From: Hypomyces perniciosus
Taxonomy: Eukaryota > Ascomycota > Sordariomycetes > Hypocreales > Hypocreaceae
NCBI GenBank assembly: GCA_008477525.1
Contig: SPDT01000005.1
Location: forward strand, 1,302,001 to 1,366,000
Direction: 5' to 3'
DNA: 64,000 bases
Both the position numbers and the translations under genes were made by a program. Below, piece after piece: positions 1-10,005 of the stretch; the stretch's first letter is position 1; each line of letters starts with the position of its first letter. The notes beneath the pieces were generated by a model that saw nothing but the letters and a program-made list of their open reading frames with translations, was not told the DNA's origin and did not search any database.

Positions 1-158
1 CAAGGTTCGATTTTCCGATCATTCAGCCTCACAGAAAAGAGACGGCCGAATCTTGGAGTATAAAGGACTAAAACTGTCCCGCGGAAGAACCTCTGCTCCT
101 AGTCGACAATCAACCATACACGAGACGCCATACGCCTTCAATTGAACCCAACCCAACA

Positions 159-2605
159 ATGTCTGAGCAATCCCAGGCTGCTGCGGCTGCGGCTGCTCCT
201 CCTGCTGCTGCTGTCGACTCTGAGCCCAAATATTGGGTCACTTGGTCCGACGTGAAGTTCCCAGGAACCCCAGAGCAGAGAGACAGATTCAAGGAATGGG
301 CAAAAGAGCAACCCACAAAACCCGATCCTCATGACACAAGCCAATGGGTCCAGCAGAACATTGATCGTAATATATATGATTCGATGAACCCGTTTTTTGA
401 CGAGGTGGCCTACGAAATAGCCAGTGAGCGTCAACAGGTATTCATTCTTACCCCATCAGTCACACACACACACGCAGCTGATTGGCATGTTCAGAAATGC
501 TCTCCTGGCGCCACTATCCAACGCCCTGGCTATGGTCTCACCCTCGATGCCATGCCCACGAGCGAAGACCGCTTCCCCATCATCACGGGCGACAATGAGC
601 GCGACTGGAAGGCTGCGACACTGATTCACCGGGAGGTGTGCATGCTCAAAGTCATTGAGGAGCTTACCAATAAGCCTGAGTGGTGGCGCAAGGTCAACGA
701 TGCCGAGATTGCGAAAAAGTGGAAGGATGAGGCTTTGAAGATGAATTGGAAGAAGTTGAATAAGTTTGCTGACTTTACGCCTGCCATGGCAGATGCTGTA
801 AGTGGAACTGCCATCCTATGGATATATTGCCTCGTTTCTAGCCTTGTTGAAGGGGTCAGCCGCTAACATATCACATCACCCTGCAGTGTATCAAAGAGAT
901 TAAGCTCAAGGCGGAAATGTACGAAAAGACGGGCCTCATCCCCGTCATGGACTACGCTGCCTGTGTCCTCAAGTCCGACAAGCTCATCCCAGATGACCTC
1001 AGGACAGCCCTCAACTCCGCCGTCGCACGATTGGAAGACGTTCCGGAGGACCGTAAAGATTGGCACCCAGGCAGTGACGGCCTTGTGCTCGATCTAGTTC
1101 ATCCCTCTCTCTGGCCTCTCCTCTACGGACGCTCCCGCATCCTCCCTGACAAGACCACCAACCTCACCGACTGCCTCGAGAGCTGCGGCAAAGGCGACAT
1201 CATCTCCAAGCCGCACCCGCTGGAGTCGAGTGTAGTTAACCCTAGCTACCCCTCCCGCAATGGCATTCCCTCGCTCTCCTCACGCTTCCAGTGGCTTCCC
1301 TGCGACGTCGTCGTAGACGATGCCGGTAACGCCAAGATCGACAGTTACATCAACAACCTACACCCAGTCGACCATGCAGACATATACCCTATCATCGAGA
1401 AATTCATCACCCTCGCGCTTCCAGCGTGGGACGTCGTGTATCGTTGGCCTGAGGAGTTTGCTTACCAGCGTTTGTCTACTTTAGAACTAGGCTTTAATTG
1501 TCAGGTCCCCGGCATTTGCGGGGGCTGGTGTGATTACAGGAACAGACCCTTGGAGGAGGGCGAGGAGCCCCGTTCAGATGACGAGGACGAAGAAGATGAC
1601 GAGGAGGAAGAGATCGAAGTGGAGGAAGAGGCGGCTGGTGGAGATGAGAATAAAATAGATATCGATGAGGGCGAAGAGGAGGGGGATAAGGAGAAGGAGG
1701 ATGAGAAAGAGGTGGCGAATAGTGAAGAGGAGGAAAAGGAGGCAGATGATGGAGAGGATGACGAAGAAGAGGAAGAAGAAGGGCGAAACGAACGTGATCG
1801 CCGCGACAAAAAATGGTACATCCAAACCCATCCCCTCCGCATCCCCGAACCCAACCCTGACACTGTCCTCCTCGGCCTCACCCCCTCGGACATCAAGTCC
1901 TCCTCTTTCTTCAACAACTCCCGCCGCCTGCAAGTTATCGTCAAGCTCGCCAACATCCACCTCACCCCTGACAAGCCACACTACAAAGGCGGTTCCTGGC
2001 ACGTCGAGGGGCAACTCAACGAGCACATCGTGTCCACTGCGCTGTTCTACTACGATAGCGACAACATCACCGACTGCCATCTCAACTTTCGCACACCAGC
2101 CGACAGAGAACACCTCTCCCTGAACTTGGGATATCAGCAGAGCGACTTCGTCTCTATCCGCCGCATGTTCCCCATCAATGTCTCGGGCAACACGTTGCAG
2201 GACATTGGCGGCGTTCTCACCCGTCAAGGGCGAGCGCTCTTCTTCCCCAATGTGTATCAGCACCAAGTCGGATCCTTCTCTCTCGCTGATAAGTCTAAGC
2301 CGGGACATCGCAAGATCCTGGCTTTGTTCCTCGTCGACCCTGCCATCCCTGTGATTTCCACCGCAAATGTCCCGCCCCAGCAGAAGGACTGGTGGACTCA
2401 GGCCAAGACTCACCAGGAAGGACTTGAGATGGCGAGTCGTTTGCCTCCTGAGATTGCAAAGATGGTCAATGACAATGTGGATTTCCCCATTGACGAGGAG
2501 GAGGCGAAGAAGATTCGTGAGGAACTCATGGCGGAGAGGACGGTTCTTCAACAGGGGACGGAGGGGGCCATGAATGCGGTTGAATGGAACTTCTGCGAGC
2601 ATTAG
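159..2605 (+). CDS. DUF4246 family protein, 766 aa, three exons
   Basis: Model join(159..437, 495..797, 887..2605). Intron 1 (57 nt) has a CTGAT branch site and intron 2 (89 nt) has GCTAAC before CTGCAG; both keep frame. The C-terminal half (about residues 555-690) carries the family signature GSWHVEGQLNEH followed by YYDSDN, and later GRALFFPNVYQHQ. This is the fungal DUF4246 family, of unknown function. The spacing of HVE, a later QH and an Arg in the next strand resembles a double-stranded beta-helix dioxygenase, but that is inference. An acidic, Asp/Glu-rich low-complexity insert spans about residues 425-497. No signal peptide or membrane segment is visible. Start chosen as the first ATG before an Ala-rich N-terminus; no in-frame alternative is better. 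Family assignment is firm, function unknown. Confidence 0.88.
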
Positions 2606-2890
2606 AATGCAGCATGTGCAGCATGGTGCAGCTCCCTTTTTTACATACATTGTATTCATTCATCTCTACTGCTTCGCAGGAGTTACACTTTTTATCATCA
2701 CCACGAACATGACATTCTATGTATCCTTTGATTTCCAGTTCAACCTAACAGACACATGTCGCGAGTTTGCCTCTGTTTCCTCGCTCGCCCTTTTTCATTA
2801 AAAGCGCACCCCATCCCATGCAAACAGAGAGAGAAAAAGGACCAAAAAAGACTTGAATATTTAGACGCCCACCCCCGTAACTTGCCCATC

Positions 2891-5621
2891 CTAGCCCCTG
2901 ACAGCCGCTCCCAGAGCTCCGCCCGTGAACTGCGTGCCACCAGCCTGTCGCTGCGGGTTGCCGCCTCCGCGAGGGCCTCCCCTACCGCCACGCTGGCCTC
3001 CCCTGTGACCTCCTCGGCCCCTGCCGCCTTGTCGCTCAAAGGCGCTTGAGGTGCCTTGTGTGCGCTGCTCCAGCGTGCGCTCGTTGGTCTCGATGAGCGC
3101 GCTGGCCTTGTCGGACAGAGCGAGGGCGAGAGACTGCAGTCGGCTGAGCTCGACGCCCTTGCGGAAGATGACATTGGAGGTGACCTGGTCGAGCGAGGCC
3201 GCCAGCTCCTCGTGGCTGATCATCTTGCTGATAATGGCAGCCACCTTGGTGGTGTCGAGTTCGAACATGCCGCTGAGCGTGTCAATGGCGAGGGTGTCGT
3301 AGAAGGGGGCATAGGTGAAGAGGTATGTTCGCAGACCCTCCTCCTGGATCTGCTTCGACAGCATGGTCTTGATCTCGTCGGTGTTGGGCATCAAGTCCCA
3401 GATCTTGATGCTGTGGATGTAGCTGATTGACTTCTTCCACTCGCCGGCGGCCAGGGCCTTGGATGCTTGCATCACATGGTCTCGAGTGTTCTCCGGAGGT
3501 CCAGTGAAGATCTGTCTCTCATGGTATTCGAGCATGCGGCGGTATGTCTTGCTAATGACACGCTTCTTGACATCTGGGGATGAGCCGGTCTGTGCCAGGA
3601 GCGGGATCTCCAGAAGCATGCTACATGTCAGGTAAACACACTCGAGCAGCTCAAGGTTGATGTGCATGTGGAAAGGCAGCTGTCTCTGCTTCTCTAGGCG
3701 CTCCTGCTCAGGAGACACCTGGTTGTACCTCTGCATCATCACGCCCTGGGCTAGCAACTCCTTTTGCCGACCACTGCCGCAAATCTCCTGCAGAGTGTTC
3801 TGGGCATCATATACCAGACCCTTGCGGAAAGCGCAGAGGCCGATTTGAACGAGCGTTCGGTTATACAAGATTTGGCTCTGAACGTCAAACCCGTTGACCG
3901 TCTCTTGCAGATGTGACATCAGCATCATGTCGCGAGCCTTGTAGTACTCATCATGGAGCGCAAGGAAGTAGACCTGGCAAAGCAGGGCCCGAGCGCGGAT
4001 AATGCCCTCGCTGTTGTTGTAAAGGTAGTTGCAGAGGACGTTGACAAGGGATGTGGGGTCCTCAGCCTGGTTGCGAGGGGTGGTGATGGAGTCAACATCG
4101 TCACCAACCGTCTTCCAGCAGTTCTCCTCAAACGTCTTGACAACCTGGGCGGGCTATCATTTCGGGTTAGATATACACGAATTTCTATCCAATGGATTGT
4201 CTTACGTACCTTGAAGTAGACATGCTCCAGTCGTCGCATGACAATTCGGTTCAAGCTATCCTGAGGAACCTCAACAGCCTCATCCTTCTTCAGGGCCTCA
4301 TAGTACAGAAGGCCACGGAAGATGATATTGTACAACGCACCCTCGTCCTGCAAGCGCTCGATGTACTCTGAAGTGTGGGGGTCAATGCTTTGCAGCGAGC
4401 GGTGGAGTTCATCATCAAGTCTCTCAATGTAAGACACGATGCTGCCAGCAACCTTGATGTGCTTCTCGCCGGGCTGCAGAGTAGGAGGCTTCTCGTCATC
4501 ATCCCACTCCTCAACATTCTCAACCACCACATATTCTGAAGTCTCCGCAAGGATCTTCAGGAGAGCAGACAACTCCTTCTCGGCGGCCTTCCAGTGGTCG
4601 AGGGGCATGGTGTTGGAAGTTCCCGAACCGAGGTCGAATCTGGCGGAGACCAGGGTCAGGAGAACACGGATCTGCTGGTAAGGGGTGTTTGCAATTTCGC
4701 TGAGCTTCTCCATAACCTTGATCTGCTCCTGTCGGTCGGTGTTCTTCTTTCCACGGGTCTCCATGATGCCTCGCAGATGCTTGAAGATACTTTCAGGAGT
4801 GTACTGCAGAGTGCGACCACCCTTGCCAACGGTAGCAAAGCCATCGTCTGCAAGCTCGTCTTCCGCGTCGTCCAAATCGAACTTGATGGTCTTCTTGACC
4901 TTGGGAACGGGAACTTCCTCCTCCTCTGGGTCGGATGACCACATGTAGGTGCCCTTGTCCTCTCGGTAGACCTCAATCTGGGCCTGGTAGTCCTTGTTGG
5001 TCTTCTTGATCTTTTGCTTCACGGCGTTGAGGGCTCGGGCTTGGATAGCGTTCATCTTCTTCGGCGTAACCTTCTGCTTGGCCAGAGTCTCGTTCATGAA
5101 CTCCTCGATCTCGGCAATGATTCGGATGTATGCTTTGGGCGTCTTGCCGCCATCCTGGAACTTGGTCACTTGTCGGTTGAGCTTGTCAAACTCTGCATGG
5201 TGGGTGTGTCAGCGCTATTTCTCAAGTAACATCTCATCTCTTCCTTTTCCAAGGTCATACCGGTTGAGATCAGGGTCCAGTCGCCATTCTTCTGGCCGTT
5301 TTCAATCTGCTTGATGGAGGTCTCGAGTTCGTCCAAACGCTTGAGTTTGGCGCTCTTGACCTTGGCTCGTACTTCGTCATCGCTGCCGTCGCTGTCTGAT
5401 TCAATATCCCTCAAGAATCTGTTGGCACCATGCTCCGCCTCCCCGGCATCACCCTCGCCCTCCTCGCTCTCGTCATCGGAGGCGTTATCGAAGTCGTCGG
5501 AATCCTGGTCAGAACCTCCCTGGTTGAGTTCCTGATCCTCCTCTCCGGAGTAGAGCTCCTCTTCATCACTGGAGCTGTCGCTGGAACTATCATCGCCGCC
5601 GCGGCGGAAAAATCGAGACAT
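2891..5621 (-). CDS. nip1: Eukaryotic translation initiation factor 3 subunit c (eIF3c/Nip1), 868 aa
   Basis: Model complement(join(2891..4153, 4210..5192, 5261..5621)). Core scaffold subunit of eIF3 in the cytoplasm; it binds eIF1 and eIF5 and helps place the preinitiation complex on the 40S subunit (family knowledge). The N-terminus MSRFFRRGG is followed by a Ser/Asp/Glu-rich acidic tail typical of eIF3c. The middle holds the helical repeats, a PCI domain lies around residues 620-790, and the C-terminus is an RGG/GGR tail of about 45 residues. Exon 1 joins exon 2 as ..[13 protein letters not shown]; exon 2 joins exon 3 as ..HVYFK-AQVVKTF. An upstream in-frame ATG at 5675 exists, but the conserved start is at 5621. 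Length is normal for filamentous fungi. Divergent from isa2. Confidence 0.95.
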
Positions 5622-5983
5622 CTTGGCGGAGCTTTTTCCTCTTTTCGACCTGGTTGCTGGACTCGGGTCAAACAAAGGCTCGCGAGATTGCGCGGGGTTG
5701 ACTCGAAGTTGATGGTCAAAAATTGATGATTTTTGGTGGGAGGTGGGGCGGCACCTTGGGGCTTAGCGAGAGGCATGTGTGAACTTAGTGTGCCCACAGC
5801 GTTTTTCCCGGCTTACCTAAGCCATTGTGGCCACTGAAGCTAGTCCACTGGTTGTGCTGTGCCTGGCTTGCCTGGCCTGAGATCAGCGGAAACTGACGGC
5901 GACACTTTCTCGGCTGCAAAACCATAACCCAGATTCCGATTTCTCAGCAGATCGAGACATCCACAACGCCCACAACAGCCATA
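5622..5983. promoter_or_regulatory. Divergent intergenic region, nip1 / isa2
   Basis: A 362-bp spacer between two start codons, so it must carry both promoters. The stretch is rich in GGCC/TGGCC and GCCTGGCTTGCCTGGCC-like direct repeats near 5860-5878. No clear TATA box is seen, as expected for housekeeping promoters. Confidence 0.6.
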
Positions 5984-6767
5984 ATGACGCCCATATCGTG
6001 CGCAAATGGCGCCTCTACCGCGCGGTCATTTATTCAGCTTGCCAAACGACGTTATTCTACGGCTTCGACTTGCTCCACGACCCCTCTTGACTTTCTCATC
6101 CCGCGCGGCGCATGTGCTTCCTCCCGTTTGCGGACTGTCGATGCCACACCTCGGTTTTTGCCCCGGACAAGAAGCCCCTTGATTCAAAGACCATCTGGTT
6201 TTTCAAGACGCCATTATCCCTCTTTAAGTCGGAATTTCACGGCTTCGGCAACCCGACTGTCGACGAAATGCGTCCAAAATTCACTGAAGGATGAGGATGG
6301 GAATGAGATGATGCTGGAGATAACCCCACGAGCAGCCAAGGTATGCGCTTGCCATTGGGATATCCATTCGAACCAGTGCTAATTCAAGAAACCAGCGTCT
6401 CTCCGAGATTATGGTCAAGGATAAGAACCCAGACCTCGCGCTGCGCATCCAAGTCGAGAGTGGCGGCTGCCATGGATTCCAATACCTCATGAGCCTCATC
6501 ACGATTCCAGCAAAGGACGCCCAGGAGCGGTCCTCCGTGGTCAATGAAGACGACAGCATCTTCCAATACGTCGCGGAAGAAACAGATCCGGCAATTGTCT
6601 CACAACAGACTCCCAGAATTATCCTCGACGAGCCATCTCTAGAACTCCTCAAGGGCAGCAAGGTGGACTTTACAATGGAGTTGATCGGGTCGCAATTCAA
6701 GATTGTCGACAACCCGTATGCGACGAGCAGTTGTGGATGCGGAACCAGCTTTGACATAAAGGGATAG
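5984..6767 (+). CDS. isa2: Mitochondrial iron-sulfur cluster assembly protein Isa2-like, 242 aa
   Basis: Model join(5984..6340, 6396..6767) with a 55-nt intron. A-type carrier that matures [4Fe-4S] proteins (aconitase, lipoate and biotin synthase) together with Isa1 and Iba57 in the mitochondrial matrix. The first ~95 residues are Arg/Ser/Thr-rich with few acids, a good mitochondrial presequence. The HesB/IscA fold follows, with the ligand cysteines in GGCHGFQY (Cys144) and near the C-terminus in SSCGCGTSF (Cys232, Cys234). The intervening residues RIILDEPSLELLKGSKVDF are characteristic. Assigned to Isa2 rather than Isa1 on the C-terminal spacing and overall look; the subfamily call is moderately firm. 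Exon 2 joins as ..TPRAAK-RLSEIM. Confidence 0.88.
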
Positions 6768-7110
6768 AAGTTAATACGGCCTTTATGTTACAGGTAGTAT
6801 TGTAGGAAGAGGTGGGACATCATAGCCAATTGCCACTCCACTATTTGTAATACCAGTAGAAGTTCAAACGACACAGCCACACACAGGGACACCAAAAAAG
6901 AGGACATGCGCCAACATAGATAGCAGACAGCATAGCATTATTCACGTTGGTTATAAGCATCACGCGGCATGGAAGCTCTAGTGTCATTCATCGTAGAATC
7001 AATTTCACAAGACATGTCGTGATACCACCAACGCCGAGCAACCATGCATAGATATTTTCCAGTTCCCGCTACCATTTCCCTTTAACCCTTAGCCTTTTCC
7101 AGTTACTGCT
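6768..7110. other. Convergent 3' spacer, isa2 / rpl7
   Basis: A 343-bp stretch between two stop codons. It holds only the 3' ends of the flanking transcripts; no ORF, repeat or RNA gene was recognised. Confidence 0.5.
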
Positions 7111-8621
7111 CTAGTTCATCTGGCGGATAAGAGCGTTGATGGCCTCCTCGCGGTTGCCGAGGTCACCACCCTCAATGAAGTGCTTGAACTTGCGAGGGCG
7201 GAAGCCACCGTTGGGGTTGCTGAGCTTGAAGGGCCACAGGAAGTTGGCGGCCTGCTTGAAGTTGGGGCCAACGGTGAAGATCTCGTGGACGAGATCCTCA
7301 ACGCAGACAATGCCGTACTTGCCGAGGTTCTCCTCAATGAGGGAGTTGTCAGTCAGAGCAATGCGCTGCTTGTTGATCTTTCCGTATCCACGCTTGTAGA
7401 TGAGCTCCTTGACGGACTTCAGGTTGGGGTAACCGTAGGCGATCCAAGGCTCAACAATCTTGAGCATCTCAGTGATGGCCTTGGTGACCCTCAGGAAGAC
7501 ACCGTTGTTGATCTGGAGGAGACGGAGAAGCTGAAGGACCTTGCGGGGCTTAGGGGGCATCTTGTTGATACTGCAGTGCTGTTAGCCACATGTTTGTTTC
7601 ATGTGCGTTTATGGATTGGAATCACATACCCCTTGATACGGACGACGAAGATCAGCTTGGCCTCAGCGGGGATGTAGGCGGAGTCATCGGCCTTGGCAGC
7701 GCGGCGGAGACGGATCTTCTCACGCTCCGCATCACGGTACTCCTTGACGTACTTCTCAGCACGCTTGAAGATGACGCCACGCTTCTCCTTGTTGGCCTGA
7801 AGAGCTGTTAGTTATAGAGTTCACACAACCAACGGCCAAAAAGAAGAGTTGTTCAGGCAATGTCAGACCCGAAAGAAGGTTAATTATCAACAACATCGAC
7901 ACAAAAGTGTCTAGTCGATAGGTATGTTGTGCATCATGATGCCATGAGAGGAGGGGGGAGAATACATACAGCCTTCTTCTTCTGGACCTCAGCGGTACGC
8001 TCGGCGCGGGCCTTCTCCTGGCTCTTGCGCTTCTTGAGAAGGGTCTCAGGGACCAGGATCTGGCCGTTGGTGGGGACGGTGCTACATTCAATCAGATTAG
8101 TACGTAGTCCGCCATACCGAGGTATGGAACAGAGCCGATGCAAGAACTGTAACTGAAGCGCGACATTCTCTGCTTTGGCTGACCCGAATTGAATTTAATC
8201 GGTGAGACAGAGCCACGTTCCCACAGCAGTGGTACTTGTGTCCTCAATCACTCATCTGACAACACCCCAGACAGCAATGTGTCTAGGAGATGATTTGTCA
8301 CTAGCAATGGTATCGAGGCTTTCGCCAATCTCCACCAATTGCCATACGCGACGATGAATTTCAGAGAGAAGACGCGTGTAGCAATTCTTCATCTCCAACA
8401 CCCCGTGCCATCGTCTCTCTAGCCCGCAAGCTGTTGTTCCAAGCCTGAGTAGCTGAGGGAGATGTCCGGGAGGGATCGAGCTGGCAGACCGACATTTTCT
8501 CCGTCAAGAGAAAATCATCATTCGGCTGCCCAGCGAGAGGACCACGACAATCTGCAAACACTCGAGACCGGGCGTCTGCCCCGTATCGCAACGTTCAGGG
8601 AGGAGGAACATACGGAGACAT
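7111..8621 (-). CDS. rpl7: 60S ribosomal protein L7 (uL30), 248 aa, four exons
   Basis: Model complement(join(7111..7570, 7630..7796, 7970..8081, 8614..8621)). Structural protein of the large ribosomal subunit. The protein starts [20 protein letters not shown], passes through a very basic N-terminal helix, and contains RPL7 hallmarks such as [39 protein letters not shown] and [19 protein letters not shown]. Length matches the family. Coding exon 1 is only 8 nt (ATG TCT CC) and is separated by a long 532-nt intron, a usual layout for fungal ribosomal protein genes. Intron 2 (7797-7969) contains a C/D snoRNA, listed separately. Intron 3 is 59 nt. Divergent from rps14. Confidence 0.96.
7855..7944 (-). 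ncRNA. C/D-box snoRNA inside rpl7 intron 2 (snR39/snR39b/snR59-like)
   Basis: On the coding strand of intron 2 there is a box C-like AUGAUGC (7937-7931, one base off RUGAUGA) and a box D CUGA (7866-7863). Flanks GGCA (7943-7940) and UGCC (7859-7856) can form a terminal stem, as kink-turn snoRNAs need. The bases just before box D (7876-7867) are complementary to the universally conserved LSU rRNA stretch ACCCGAAAGA. Counting five nucleotides from box D selects the G of ACCCG, which is yeast 25S G805 by my recollection; A807 lies two bases on. Yeast RPL7A and RPL7B introns host snR39 and snR59, which target A807, so the host gene also fits. An internal hairpin (ACAACAU..AUGUUGU) fills the middle. 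Confidence 0.85.
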
Positions 8622-8957
8622 GTTGACGACGTCGGCTGCTGGTGATGTCGGTTAGTATTGACGGAGTGGAAGAGAAAGAGAGCTTCGGGGGGGGAGCGAA
8701 GAAAAGGGTCTTTTTTTTCCTGAAGTGGAGCTTGAAGAACCCACTTAAAAATTTCGGGGGTACCTCTAGGGCAGGGCTTTGCAAAATTATCAATCGCACA
8801 CCGATTCTTTGTGCAAAATTTCTGCCGCGCCCCACCGCCCCGCTGACCACCTCGCCTGTAAACCACCAAGTCTATCACCACCATTTTGACCTCTTTGAGC
8901 GATCTTGCAATTCCAACCGCCAAGTGACGAGAAACCAGACGTCGTCGATATTCCAAA
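8622..8957. promoter_or_regulatory. Bidirectional ribosomal protein promoter, rpl7 / rps14
   Basis: The 336 bp between two divergent ribosomal protein start codons. It has a poly-T run near 8710-8718 and two copies of TGCAAAATT (8780-8788 and 8812-8820), 32 bp apart, plus CTAGGGCAGGGC near 8766. Such a layout would give balanced output of 60S and 40S proteins. The motifs are seen; their role is inferred. Confidence 0.65.
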
Positions 8958-9561
<604 letters not shown>

Positions 9562-10005
9562 TTTGCCCACATCACATATGGCGCGTGGGCTTGGTTTCGG
9601 ACAGGAGTTTCGCTGTCTTGGTTTTTCTGTGGCGTTGAGAAAGACGAGGGGAACGGCCACTGTGCCTGGTCTCCATTCTACCATGCTATGCCGAGTCTAC
9701 TAAAGGCTTGAGCGAAGCAGTAGCAGTTACGAATTCGCCCGAAGAAGGCTATGAACAAGTACTTCCTGTCAGAGCAAGACTCTTCTGTGATATCCATCTC
9801 GTGATGATCCACTAAGACTCAATCGCAGACAATGAATCAATGAATGAATAAATGAGTGACGAGCAGTTCTGTTTATTGTGTTGCTTTGAATACCTCTGAT
9901 CCCTTGACCTCTATGCCTATACTCCACGCTTATGAAAATATTACAGCTCATATCTAATTTAACAGAATAATCCAGATCTTGCGGTTTAAAGCTCAGGATC
10001 CCCAT
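9562..10005. other. Convergent 3' spacer, rps14 / rad26
   Basis: A 444-bp stretch between stop codons. It turns AT-rich after 9840 and has an AATGAATGAATAAATGAG run near 9839-9855. Only 3' untranslated DNA is expected; no gene was recognised. Confidence 0.5.

Noticed and set aside
438..477. Alternative 40-nt intron in the DUF4246 gene ending at ACGCAG
   Set aside because: It shifts frame into a stop near 624 and lacks a branch site; the 57-nt intron keeps the family sequence.
1574..2659. 361-codon open frame antisense to the DUF4246 gene
   Set aside because: It mirrors the acidic and GC-biased exon; the translation is Ser/Leu/Phe repetitive with no domain.
8082..8613. Second snoRNA in the long rpl7 intron 1
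   Set aside because: TGATGA and CTGA words occur but not in the right order, spacing or with a terminal stem.
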